DNA from: Uloborus plumipes
Taxonomy: Eukaryota; Arthropoda; Arachnida; Araneae; Uloboridae
DNA length: 64,000 bases
NCBI GenBank assembly: GCA_038373865.1
Contig: JAXGGA010003061.1
Span: 1 to 64,000 of the forward strand
Direction of reading: 5' to 3'
A program made the translations under genes and the position numbers. How positions within the stretch are numbered: position 1 is the first letter of the stretch; each line of letters begins with the position of its first letter. The notes under the pieces are model-generated. The model saw only the letters and a program-made list of their open reading frames with translations. It did not search any database and was not told the DNA's origin. Positions 12,082 through 23,663 of this stretch are shown in pieces.

Positions 12082-12495
12082 CACTGTAAAAAATTAATGT
12101 GTTTTTTACAGTATAATACAGCTAATTTTATAGTATTAAACTGTAAAAATTGCTAATTTTGCAGTATTAAACTGTAAAAATTGCTAATTTTGCAGTATTA
12201 AACTGTAAAAATTGCTAATTTTGCAGTATTAAACTGTAAAATTGCTAATTTAACAGTTTATTACCGTGCATTTTATAGTTTCAAACTGGAACCTTTGATG
12301 TCAATATTATACTGTTGTTTTTACAGTATAATACAGTTAAATTTTACGGCTGTAAACTGTAAAATAAATAACTTTACTCTAAGAAACTAAAATTGCTAGT
12401 TTTACAGTTTATTGCTGTGCATTTTACAGTTTTAAATTGGAACCTCGGCTGCCAGTATTATACTGTAAAAACAACAGTTAATTTACAATGCTGTG
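12082..12495. mobile_element. CACTG-ended, TA-flanked DNA element with internal minisatellite (copy 1)
   Basis: The termini are CACTGTAAAAAATTAATG on the left and the related inverse on the right, flanked by TA (12080-12081, 12496-12497). The body is built from short units around ACTGTAAAAATTGCTAATTT, in both orientations. Three complete 31-bp tandem units lie at about 12140-12240. The same element occurs at 41639-42465 and 60307-60758. No coding capacity. Confidence 0.75.
12140..12245. repeat. 31-bp tandem minisatellite inside the CACTG element
   Basis: The unit is CTGTAAAAATTGCTAATTTT followed by GCAGTATTAAA, repeated three to four times with almost no divergence. The other two copies of the element have the motif in fewer, more diverged units, so the array has expanded locally. 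Confidence 0.8.
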
Positions 12496-12497
12496 TA

Positions 12498-13316
12498 CAT
12501 AATTATTATTGCAGCAAAATGTTAAATTACACTGGACAATTATTTCTCAGTTTAAAAAATAAAAGCATTCTTGAATTTTTAATTGCTAGAGAAAATTATA
12601 TCTACTTGCAGAAAATTGTTTATGCTTTATGAGCTACAAAAATTTATTTTATTTTTTAGTCCATGGAAGCTTTTATTTTTCCGCTTAAGGAAACTGAAAA
12701 AAAAAAAAGTTTCTCGGACAGAATATAAGTTTCTTCCTTTTTCTCTGTATTATTTTTACTATTTTCCCACAGCTCACGCAACCCCTTTTTCTAGTAGCAG
12801 AGTAGAATTATTAATATGGACATCTCAGATGTTAAACAAGCAAAACTAGCACAACGTTTCTGAGTGGTAATAAACTCATTATTTAACGTTCTTTCGAGGG
12901 CCGAAGTATTCTTTTTAATGAGTTTCCAGAGGGAAAAGTATAAAACAATTCCAGCTTTATTTTCCACGACTCATGGTTTTTATGTAATTTATTTTAGTTT
13001 TCCAGATTTTGTCCAACAATTTTTGCTCTATTTCTTTCGTTCTTTTTTTTTCTTTTGCTTTTAAAATAAGTTAACGTTTGTGAAGAAGTGTAAAAAATAA
13101 ACATAAGAGTATCCTTCAGGAGAAAATTAGGAATATGTTTAATTGAAATACTTGAAATACTTAAGGTTAAAAATCATCGTATTTTGCTTTGAAAGTAAAA
13201 ATTACTCGAAAATACCATTTCGCAAAAAGTTATAGCATAAGGTGGGTCTCAATTTACTTTCAAAAGCAGTAACCGTATTAAAACAAGTTCTTTTGTTAAA
13301 TAATTTATTTCTAAAT
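12498..13316. other. No recognised gene
   Basis: AT-rich. Short overlapping open frames at 12393-13064 are T-rich and lack any recognisable motif. Confidence 0.5.
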
Positions 13317-13573
13317 TGAAGGGCTTGGGAGATGAAGGGGTTAAGTAACAAAACAGAAATTGCGAGTAATTAAAAGCCTAAAGTTTTATTGTTGAAGTTG
13401 TTGCAGCTTTTTTGTTTTCTGGTTTTGTCATTAGTGTGCGTATGAAATTAATCTATTAACATCTACTGTTTGATGTACCATGTTTTTTTTGCTTACCCGT
13501 ATCCATTGCTTACCATTGTCCAGAGTGTTTATTTCTTAAAATGTAACTTAACCCCTTCATCCTCCAAAGTAAC
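13317..13573. repeat. Inverted pair of a SINE-tail-like motif
   Basis: GGGAGATGAAGGGGTTAAGT (13327-13346) pairs with its near-inverse ACTTAACCCCTTCATCCTCC (13546-13565; 19 of 20 positions). The left arm extends to a block GAAGGGCTTGGGAGATGAAG that recurs in the 3' part of the SINE at 59452-59785. This may be two SINE tails in opposite orientation or a foldback element. Confidence 0.55.
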
Positions 13574-14237
13574 ATTTAAAGAAACCCTTTTAAAGCAAAG
13601 TGAATCGCCAGTTACATGCAAAACACTAGTAGTTCTGGCTTAGCACTGGATTAAGGGCGGAAACTTCTTTCTTAAATAGAAAGTGGTTTGAAAGAATTAA
13701 TTTCAAATTATTAATGTTGTTATTAATTTATAGCAGCATTTCTATTTCTTTTTATGTGAAACAAAGACTATTACGATCGAACTTACATACAGCATGGAGC
13801 AATTTTCTGTTTGACTCCACGAAGTGGGGTCTCAAGCCGAGTAATAGTGTTGTTAAAGAAGAGTGGCATCCATCCGTTGGTTTCTTCGGACTATCAACAG
13901 TAACTATCCGTTATCCTGTAAACTGTCGCTGGTGTTCGTCTTTGAGCTTGACTTCGATGTGCAGTTTCAATCTTCAGAAAAGATTCCAGATTCTAGAAGT
14001 CTTACTGCGATACTCAAATAAATTCCAAACGGCTTGTTCTAAGTCTAACTCTAATCTACCAATAATTCACCAAACTTCTTACTTTTTAATGAAATGTATA
14101 AACGTCACGTATGGGACAAAACGGCGCCGTTTTCGTGGAATAGCCCTCTAATGCTTTGAGCAGCAAAAGTAGGGAATCGGTTCTGTCGATTACTTTTTCG
14201 GACAAAACCACAACAATGTTCGTGAGTTTTAAACAAA
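13574..14237. other. Unique-looking stretch with a 145-codon open frame of unknown meaning
   Basis: The plus-strand frame 13714-14151 lies in more balanced base composition than its surroundings, but the peptide has no motif I recognise and no clear splice or start context. A perfect 16-bp palindrome AAAACGGCGCCGTTTT lies at about 14118-14133. I do not call a gene. Confidence 0.35.
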
Positions 14238-14930
14238 AAATCTGGTATGGACCCCACACTACTTCCTTTTACGTGTAAATTTCTTAGTAGTTGCCTTGAG
14301 TGTTAAAAAAAGTGCTTGGAGTGAGCAAGGTAACAATTCAAATATTTACTCCCCTAATCTGCCACGAAACAACGCAAAAAATATTTTACAATGGTTAATT
14401 TTCTAAATATTGCTGATTTTAATATCATTCAGTGTATTTTTCGCTAAATATCGCCAATAGCGCCAAGTTGAACCCAAATTCAAAAAATATTTTTTTTCCC
14501 AAATTTGTCGCCAACTTGGCGATATGTGGCCAAGTTGGCGTCAAACACTTGGCGACATATCGCCAAGTGGTCGCGCCAATTCATATCACTTGAGTCTGCA
14601 TTGAAATTAACACTGATTTACCCCCAAAAAGGGGTAAAACACCCCCTTGGGAACATTTGAATGCAACCACAAGGAGAGGTGCACAACTAGACCATCCTCA
14701 GAGCCTACATACCAAGCTAGAAGCTTCTACGGCATATAGTTTTTGAGTTATGCGACCCACATACATACATACGCACATACGTACATACAGACGTCACGAG
14801 AAAACTCGTCGTTATTAACTGGGGGGTGGTTGAAAAGGATTTTTCGGCTGCTTATATATTGGTAGGTACATATGCACTTGCTGACAGGTCGAAAAAACTA
14901 CTGAACATTCATTCGGGGATGTGCAAAATC
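14238..14930 (+). mobile_element. Retroelement-like dispersed repeat with hairpin cluster (copy 1)
   Basis: The sequence from ATGGACCCCACACTACTTCC to the block CAACCACAAGGAGAGGTGCA matches 31363-31830 over about 470 bp. Beyond that, copy 1 continues with tandem CATACATACGCACATACG, then ACAGACGTCACGAGAAAACT, which resembles the 3' ends of non-LTR retrotransposons. It contains a dense set of TTGGCG/CGCCAA palindromes (14509-14577). No reverse transcriptase frame remains. Confidence 0.6.
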
Positions 14931-16079
14931 AAAATTTAGACTCAAATTTGAGTGATTTTTTTTTAGCGATCACAATACTTCCTTTACTACGTAAAAGAAA
15001 GTAAAAAGAAGATAAAAAGCTGAATTATATAGGGGTTAGTTCCGAAACATGTTATGTAAGCGCATAATTAGTTCTGTCAAAATGCGGTTAAATTCATTAT
15101 TGCTTCCTTTGAAGATATTTTAAGATATACATAGAGAATAAATTAAAATAGCAGTGTAACTGATCTTTGTTGAAATTTAAGTCAATTGAAAACCAAAACA
15201 TTCAAAGGTACGTTTTGCTTGTAAGCTTGAAGGGACTCCAGAGTGATGCATATAAAGTGTTGACGAATTTACAAGCATGGTACTCTAACTGTATTGCAGA
15301 TAGTAATATTTTCTCTGTTTGAAAATTATTTTTTTGTTTATTTCACGACATTATCAGCTTTAGTGGAAATAATATGAGAGATTTTCAGGTTTTCACCATT
15401 ACCAGTTGTGGATTTAGTACTAACAGTTCTGCGGATTATGCTACTGAAGAATGTTAGAAATTAATTACTTTTCTTTCTTCTGAACAAAAATTCTATTTTA
15501 TTTTGGTTGTAGCTTATTAAAATTAACTCTAAAATTTCTAACCCGAAAGGCAATTACTTAAATGGTTTCTTGATTTTACGATGGTAGTTAGAACCTAACG
15601 CATTTGCTTAAAATATAAGAAACCCATTTTTATTTGCGATACTTTTTAATTGTACATAATATATTAGCGTTACAAAAGATGCGCTCTAGTGATAAAACCC
15701 GTTAACAGTTATATTTTAAAAAGCATTTTATGACAACATTTCACTAATGAAAGTAGCTTTCTTTCTTTATGAAAATAGTTTTTATTGATGAAAGATCTTC
15801 AGCTCGCTAGATTAGTGTTAGTACAAGAACGTTAATTCTTTTATTGGAGAAGCAACACATTCATTCAATCGTTAAATACATTCGAAGTTTTATTAGGCAG
15901 TTAAGTTTTCTTGTCCGCTTTCATGCAATCGTTAAATTAAAGTTTTGAGTTCGAAAGAACAGAATTTTTGTTATTGCCGCAGTTCTCATTGTTAATTTAC
16001 GCAGACGATGAAATTACATTTTGAAAGTAGGTGGCGTCTCTGTTGCCAATTTATGTTGATAAAAAGTTCCATAAATGCT
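14931..16079. other. No recognised gene; AT-rich
   Basis: No paired termini, RNA genes or coding motifs are visible. Confidence 0.5.
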
Positions 16080-16480
16080 ATTCGTTAACCGGAGGTCAAA
16101 TTTTTTGAAACTCCCCAATGAGAGTCGGCCGGTAAATGGATTCGGCTCTGCCTATAAACAAGAAAGCCGTCGAAGGAAACACGGAAAGCTATTTTCATAT
16201 ACGTTTTTCTTTTTTTTACTTCCAAGTTTTAACTTGGTGTCTTTACGCCAGTGAGGGCCATAAAAAATGTAATGGCCGATCTGAAGAGAACATTTGTAAT
16301 ACGCTAGTTAAAAGAACTTTTCAGCTGCAGATAAAATGGCGGGGGGAAGCGTGTGTAAGAAAGAGTCTCTTTCTGGTGTCTCTAATGTATATGAAGTGTC
16401 TTGGAGGTGCCGTAGATCGTAAATATGGCCGGAGAGATTTTATACATATGGATGGGGGTGCTTAAAAAAGGGCGGTGCAC
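16080..16480. promoter_or_regulatory. Candidate regulatory island 1
   Basis: GC content and complexity rise against the AT-rich background, with no repeat termini. It contains GGCCATAAAAAATGTAATGG (16257 onward; a homeodomain/Hox-like TTTTTATGG element in an imperfect palindrome) and AAAATGGCGGGG (16333 onward; YY1-like ATGGCGG). A 109-codon open frame crosses it but has no recognisable motif. Regulatory function is inference from composition and motifs. Confidence 0.35.
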
Positions 16481-17539
16481 AAAACGCTTTCTGAAGCTTT
16501 CGTACTCTTGGGGACTCCACAAAAATTGTGATGTATGTATTTCTTGATATATTTTTTTTGATACTTACTTATATTCAGTGAAATTCGCTACCTTTAAACT
16601 GCATTGCTACTAGGTAATTTATTACTACTACGTTGATTCTTACCTGTGCAATAATTTTCTTGCAGTATATTATTCCTTTAATAATGCGTTGTTGGATTTA
16701 GAAACATTACATTTTGGGTACAAGCCATCATGTTTTTCCGTCTCAAGCCACTTTTAGCCGGTTCTTTGACACCACGGGTATTCTTATGAATAATTATTAT
16801 GATAATCATAACCATCATCCAAGTATAGATTCATTATCATTCTGTAGAAGAATACATTCGTGATATTTTCAATGAAGTATAGATTTATTATATATTTTTA
16901 TAGAGAAAAATATATACTCATTTCCTGTTCATAGAAGTAAACATTCACTTTAATTTTGATTGAAAAGTCCTTTTTGTTTTGGTAAACACGTTTATCTAAT
17001 AAATAATCTCTCTCTCTTTTAATCCGTTACAGCATGTAGTATCTTTCTTTTTCCTCACAATGTATTGATATCTTTCTCTTGTTTTCTGGAGACTTTTCCA
17101 ATGCTTGAAGTTATCAGACATTATGTTTTTGCTTTTGGTTTATCTTTGTGAATTTCTTAGGCGTGAAAAAAGATAAATCATGCAATGTAATATAGTTCTA
17201 GAAAAGGACACACGTTTTAAATATTATCATTGATTTTCCAAAATCTCATTCAAAAATTTCGTACTGAGTGAGTTTAATCTTAAATTTTCCTAATTCATGT
17301 TCTTGAAACATGTCCATCGAGCTTAATTTTGTTTTAAACGAATTCCTCTTTAAAAATGTAAGAGCTAGCTATATTTCAAACTTAAATTTTTAATGTCAGA
17401 AATAATAATAAAAAAGCAAACTAATAATATCTGATGCACTCATACATTTCATTTAATATCATCTAAGACTTAAAACCCATCTTTTTTGTTTTCTCCTTTT
17501 TATAAGAAATAGTTGAAAAAGTTTCATCTTAATCTCCAC
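16481..17539. other. No recognised gene; AT-rich
   Basis: No features I can assign. Confidence 0.5.
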
Positions 17540-18055
17540 ATTGAGCGACACATACGCGACATTGTTCAACTTCTTAATGTCCAGAGAGAGACATGTCAAC
17601 AAGGCAGCTGCTGAACATTTTTTTTCTCCAGTTGCTTAGAACACAAAATTCTTAAGGGAGAGAAACAAAGACTTATTCGTTTGTCAGCTGAGCGTGCAGG
17701 CGTGTCGAGAATGCTGGTCGAGAATTGGCGGCAAAAACATACTTCTTAATTCCCGGTTAAGAGGAGCAGAAAGAAGCGGGGGAGACGGCAGATTATCAAA
17801 AGGCGTTATAATAAGACCGATGACTCTGGGAATTGAATCTGGCACTTTCCATTTAGCATTTCCGTGGAAAAGGAATCTTTTTCGGTCTGAATCGAATGCC
17901 TTCTTTCTTTCCATTTCGTTCTGTTCTTTTTTCCATCATTCTCTTCTCAATTTGGCTGCGCGCCATGCCGAGTCGCAATCAAAGATTTGAGCCTCCCTGG
18001 TAACCGCCAATTTTTCATTCATCTGCTGCAACCGACCGCCAAGTAATGACTTTAA
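17540..18055. promoter_or_regulatory. Candidate regulatory island 2 with TCF-like sites
   Basis: A 500-bp stretch of higher complexity. It includes TTATCAAAAGG (about 17793) and AATCAAAGAT (17977-17986), which fit the TCF/LEF core ATCAAAG or close variants. CCTCCCTGGTAACCGCC (about 17992) and a run of GC-rich words follow. Overlapping open frames on both strands (17684-17990) show no protein motif. Regulatory role is inferred. Confidence 0.35.
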
Positions 18056-19839
18056 AAAAAAAATAATAACAATGAAAGTAAGTTCGCCAAATAAAGCAAA
18101 AACACTGCGGGTGATAATGTCCTTTTAAGCTTCGCCATTAGCATTCGCTTCTCTTAAGAAGTTATCTCAGAAAATGAGCCAGAACCCATAATTTTCGCTT
18201 CATTTCTGAAGATGATTAAATGTTTTCCCACACTCAAATTTATTCTAAATTTGAAAATTTAATGGAAAAATATAATAAAACTCGAGTGTTGTGGAGAGAA
18301 GCACATTTAAGACACATCATAAGGAAATAGCATACATATAATTTGTTCCTTCAAACAAGTCTTATTTTCGTGTGGTATGGTGCTTTTATAAAATGTGAAG
18401 GAAGAGTTAATGACCTTGTTTATTCAGGAAGTTGAACTCGGAAGGAGCGTTTTACATTTTCTGAAATAAAATGGAATGCTGAGCGTAATAACGATTTATT
18501 TCAAATATTATCACTTTGATATTCATTAAAATACTTTCTAAAAACCACTCGTAATTAAAAAAATATAAACTAGATTCGGAATGGAAATATTTATAATTCG
18601 CTTCATCTTCGTTAGAAAATTAAATAGCGATATGTTTGAAGAAAAGGTTGCAAAGTATTAATCTTATGATTACTTAGTATTTATATAGTGATAGTGAAAC
18701 TTTAATTATATTTAATATTGCGTATCATTGCACCGAGTTACCATCTAAAAATTATTTGGATTTAAAAGATCGTGTGATTTGCCTGAGATACATAGATATG
18801 CCTTGTAAATTTCAAAAATATTTGACCTCTTGACGGTAACGCTACTAGAATTTCCTCCAAAGGGAGTTTTAATTCAATAAGATACTTCTATTTGTATATA
18901 ATTAGGACAGACAGTATGATTTGTGTTCTTTTTCAGCGCGTTTAACCACCAAGATTTCCCCAACTCTCTTGTTGCCCCTAAGTTCTGATTTTCTTTTGTT
19001 CTATAGGTAGCTACGAGTTTTTGCACTTTGGAGTTTTGCAGGAAAATAATTATCAGTGAAAAGATGTTCGGCACCAAAAGTATATCAGAATTAATTCAAA
19101 CATTTTTTTTAAAGAAAAGTTCATGTGGTGTCTTAAACTTTGCATTTTTGGAGGGTAGGAATTATTAATTTACTAAATAATTCCGAATTTTGCAGATGAT
19201 AAAATACGAATTAGTGTTCATCGAGAAAAAACTTTAGACATCAATTAAAAAGTTTTTAAAACATGATATCGTAGTAGTGGTTCTAAATTTGTCTTCTGCT
19301 GTGCCGAAACTTTAGAAAAAAAAAATGCCAAAGAAGGAAAATTTCTGGGAGGTAACCGCGATCTTCCATCGGGGCATTCCTGTTAGTTTCTGCAGCACAT
19401 TACTCTAAATGAAGAGAATAGACATTCTAATCACATTGTCATTTGGAATATGGAAGAAGGACTTCGTGTCCACACATCATGTTTGAAATGAAGATGAATA
19501 ACTTGGTGCTCATATCCGCACTACCCGCGCTGTTCCACAAGAAAAAGTCTTATTTAAAGTTTATGCGATAGATTTGATTATTTGAAAACCAAAAGTATGG
19601 TTTTATCATTCCGGAAATTACGATTCAATGGTAGATGTTTCTTTGGGAACGTTCATTTGCATTCTCTTTACAACTTCTACCTCTTTTATAAGGAGATAGC
19701 AGTTCGATCTTAATACTTAGTCTCACTCTTGCTGATCATGCTGCAGATACGACTTGTTTTTACAACATTATCACATTTTATTGCATGTTTCGCCTAATAT
19801 TTATTGTAAACCAATAAAAAAGATTTGAACATGCTTATT
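18056..19839. other. No recognised gene; AT-rich
   Basis: Nothing assignable; short open frames have no motifs. Confidence 0.5.
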
Positions 19840-20460
19840 TCAGAAATGGTAGTTACGTTTGAACGGTTTAACCACACAAGACTTCTATTATTTCAAAAAC
19901 GGCAGGGATATTAAACGCATTGTACACGATATAAAAGTTCAAATGGTTTCGCAGCTGCTTTCGATTCATTACAAAACAACGATATAATGTCTTTACTATG
20001 TCAGCCCCGCAATTATCCTGATGGGCCATAAATAAAAATAAAACAACCAAATAAACGAAATGCGCTAGGGGAATTGCTCTTCCATCACCTCGTACTCGCT
20101 CGCCCATTATTTTTTCGCGCTATCGACAGGATATCTCTTTCTGAAAATCAGTTATTTATTGGCCGCCAGTGATCCTTTAAATAGGTGCGATATGTCAAGA
20201 GATTGAGAGCGGCCTGCTTTTGGCGATGTTTCGCCAAGCTCCTCCATTGGCATCACATTGTCGTGGCGCGCTTTCGGACCACCGTAGCTGAGATTTGGCG
20301 CCAAATCTCGGCTGTGACGAGGGATGTGTGTGATGGGCTTTAAAGAGAAGAGGATATGCAATGGTGGGGGAAAAGGGGTGTGGGGTGTGATTTATGGGAT
20401 GGATATGTATCAGCTTTGTTTTAAGTGTTGAAGCAGTAAATATTGGGATAGATGTCTTCT
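19840..20460. promoter_or_regulatory. Candidate regulatory island 3 with perfect E2F-type palindrome
   Basis: The island carries a perfect 20-bp palindrome, GAGATTTGGCGCCAAATCTC (20290-20309). Its centre TTTGGCGCCAAA is the E2F consensus TTTSSCGC on both strands. Nearby are TTTAACCACACAAG (19868 onward; Runx-like AACCACA), GGGCCATAAATAAAAATAAA (20023 onward; Hox-like) and a short hairpin TTGGCGATGTTTCGCCAA (20219-20236). No repeat termini. Function inferred. Confidence 0.4.
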
Positions 20461-22079
20461 GCATTGCTGTAATCTTTACATATGAGCAATGACAACTGTA
20501 TGTGGCATTTTATTTAGCATTGTATCAACGAGGATAAAGTAAATAATAAATTATAGCCATAGCTGCTAAGGAAGAGACATCAAAATAGCTTCGTATAACA
20601 TTTTGATTTTATGTATCGGAAAATAATATCATCTTAAAAGATTTTTTTAAAGAAAAGATAAACTAAGGTGTAGATAAGAAATATTATCTATTCTACCAAA
20701 TTTCTTACTGAAACCTAATTTTTGGTTTGAATCATTTTAAACTCCTTCTTTCCCTTCAATATTTTAAATTTTTAAAACATCCTTTTGAATTGTTTCGTTT
20801 TCTGAGCGTTTTTGTGTGATCAAGGTAGTTACTTGTAACATTTTAGCTGTGTCACATTTGTACGCAATTCATTTAAAATTTGACTAAGTGCAATATTTAT
20901 GAAAAACAAGCACTGTCCAAAATATTGTTCTCTAAATCAGTTAATTGAGCAATATCAAATGATTGAGAGACTTAGAAAACAAGTGGCTTACTTCCATTTT
21001 TTTCTGGTGCGGGACACGGCATCTCGTGACAGTTCTGTCCCAATACAAGTGACTGAGTATGTCACCGAGGGATTTAATGACCATACTTGTCATTTTTACG
21101 AATATGTTTTGTGCACGAGAACTCTGTTTTGAAATATGCATAAAACTTTTCTGCTTTTGAGAAAAGATTGCTCACACATTGTCAATCGGGGGGGGGGGAC
21201 TTCACTTTGAATATATTCAAAGTGATATAGATCATTAAAAAAAACGGTGCCGCATAAGACAATATAACTATGAAACTTCTCCAGAGTTAGTTCCAAATGT
21301 AATGATTGCGTTATTTTAGTTCCCAGATGAATTATTATTTAAATTGTAAATGATGGGTTTTCGTTTACTACTACTGGTGAACATTTTTTTTCTTGCATTG
21401 CAGTTAAGTTTACCAAATCAATGATATTATAGCCGCTACAAGTTTAACATAGTTTAGGCTAAAAGTTTAACATAGCAACAAAAAAGTTAAATTTTCTTCA
21501 ACAAAATGTTTGCTATGACATAATAGAAACTAAAATTTCTGTAAGAGTACTAATAAACTATTTATTTTGTAAATAATAACTATGAGGACAACCCCAATGT
21601 ATAACAGGTACTAATTAAAAAAACCCTATAACAATAGTATTGGAGGAAAAACAAATTCTGAAAATTATTACGTGAGGGTAATTTTACTTCTAAAAGCTCA
21701 TATTTTTCCAACTTGTGGCAATTGTAGAAATTACAAATAGTAGTAATAAAGTTAATGCTGAATGATTTTCCCCTTTGGTATTCGCTTTTTTTAATGCTGA
21801 ACTTTCCGATTTTTTCCAACATCATATAACGGTAATTACGAACGTAATGCAATTAATTAATTAAAGTAATTAAACTACTCATAAAACCATCCTTTCAATG
21901 CCACCATGAAAGCCGACCTTCATTAGATCGTGCTTTCAATGGAACGTCTCAAAATTTTTGCACGCGGGCGAGATTTAGAACTATGAAAGAAAATAGAAAG
22001 AAGAAAATTAAAAAAAATAAAAATGACATAAAAAGAAAAATTCTTTTCTCTCTACCTACTCCGCTAAGTGATTAATGAG
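20461..22079. other. No recognised gene; contains a poly-G run and a palindrome
   Basis: An 11-G run (21188-21198) is followed at once by a perfect 24-bp palindrome (21202-21225) with half-site TCACTTTGAATA. The remainder is AT-rich with no assignable feature. Confidence 0.5.
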
Positions 22080-22510
22080 TTGAGGGAACTTGGAGTAGCC
22101 GCAGATTCCAAAGACCGGAGCCTCCAACCTTATCGAACGCTTGCAGATTTCCAGTTTTCATCGAGAATCGATTAATAATATCGCGCCTATTCATCATCAT
22201 CGAATCGGCAGGCGATATTCTGAAAAGGAAAGGGGGTGGGGAGGAAACTGGAAAAAAAATTTATATTCCTCAGAAGTCTGGTTCTGTGTTTTTTTAAGTG
22301 TCATTAGCGTTGATAAATTGGTTTTCGATGGTTTGACACTGAGGTTAAGTGACATTTTTTGACCGCGAAAAAGAACGGAGATTATTATGTGGACGTAGAA
22401 TTTCGCATCACGTTCCGCCGGCACTCTTGTTTCCAGAACTAATAGGTCTTTATTAATTTCTAATGAATATCTCATTAACGTCTGGCGAGCAATTAATGGA
22501 ATGTTAGAAA
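22080..22510. promoter_or_regulatory. Candidate regulatory island 4 with clustered homeodomain cores
   Basis: Within 22448-22499 four TAAT/ATTA cores occur in about 50 bp (TATTAATTTC, CTAATGAATA, CTCATTAACG, GCAATTAATGG). A further cluster, ATCGATTAATAATATCGCG, lies near 22168. Base composition is higher in GC than the flanks and no repeat termini are present. A developmental enhancer is a reasonable guess, not proven by the sequence. Confidence 0.4.
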
Positions 22511-23303
22511 GGGTATCGAGTTTTAGTATTTTGAAGACGCTCTCACAATGCGATTATTATAATCAAAGGTTTATTAGGTTCTGTGGTGTAATAATGCGTG
22601 ATTTATTAGCGTAAAGTACCGTAGTTTGCATATTATTGATACATGCTTGTGTAGTGCTTAATGTATGAAATGTTAATTGCTGGACAATTTTGAGATGTAA
22701 TCTAATATGAATTTGAAGAAGGATGACTTTAAAAGTGTGATTGATTGATTTTTATGCAATGTAGTGAGTACTGTTTAAATATCTCTATTATACATGAACT
22801 TTCTTTGCTTTTTCAAGAGAAATTAATTCTTTGAATTGTATTTGCAGTATTTTAAACGAAAGTTTAAAAAGAAAATGAAAATGTTAAGGAACTGGCAAAA
22901 TGATAATGGTGTCTATATTGAAGAAATTATTCGGAATTGTGAAGGCGGATGACAGAAATTTTTTAATGGAGCTACAGATATTAGAAAACTCTGCCGTAAC
23001 GTTAGGTTTTTATGTTATGATTATTATGTGAGCTAACTTTAATAATCTAAGATAGCTTAAAAAATAATTTTGATTATAATTTCAGAATTTAACAAATAAG
23101 GGTAAATGAATTGCTAAAATTGCGAAAAAGAGGGAAAAGAGTAAGGATAAGGATTTTTCTTTTAAGAACACTTTCGCGTTGTAGAATGTTTTTCTGTTCT
23201 TGGTGTGGTGGAATTTTCGTGATCATTTTCCTGCAAAATAAACTTATGAAACTATTTTATAAACACGGTTTAGTTCGATTGAAATTCGAAACACTTATTT
23301 TAA
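22511..23303. other. No recognised gene
   Basis: AT-rich; nothing assignable. Confidence 0.5.
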
Positions 23304-23663
23304 TACTAGTTAAGGATTCCGGGCTGTTGTGCCGTGGTCTGAATGGCTTTAATCCATACGTTTCGATCGCAACTGCGGCGGTCATCTTCAGTGGATGTCG
23401 TTGATTAATTTGGTGACTGATGCGAAATTTCGAACTGCTGCAAGATTTTAAATTGAAAACGCAGCGCCCTCTACTTTCCGGCTCGGGATTGACAGATGAC
23501 TGGATGCCAAAGCTTGTTAACTTTTACTTCTTCCTCCTTCTTGTTAAAATTATTTGGGTGTTCACATCCACTGAAGATGACCGCCGCAGTTGCGATCGAA
23601 ACGTATGGATTAAAGTAAAGCCATTCAGACCACGGCACAACAGCCCGGAATCCTTAACTAGTA
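23304..23663. mobile_element. 360-bp foldback element with hammerhead-like motifs in both arms
   Basis: The arms at 23304-23398 and 23564-23663 are near-perfect inverted copies starting TACTAGTTAAGGATTCCGGG. The right arm has a 5-base duplication (TAAAG). Each arm contains CTGAAGA, a GACCGC/GCGATC stem with one mismatch, and GAAACGT (plus strand 23571-23604; minus strand 23391-23358). That resembles a hammerhead core with one extra T before stem II. Such motifs are known from Penelope-like elements. The spacer is unique and no reading frame is recognised. Confidence 0.7.

Noticed and set aside
12140..12245. Regular repeats considered as a CRISPR array
   Set aside because: The units are contiguous with no unique spacers and lie in a eukaryotic DNA element.
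13714..14151. 145-codon open frame on the plus strand
   Set aside because: No recognisable domain; kept only as an unassigned unique stretch.
17684..17990. Overlapping open frames on both strands considered as coding
   Set aside because: Neither strand shows a motif, and both being open is expected in this composition; treated as regulatory-looking DNA.
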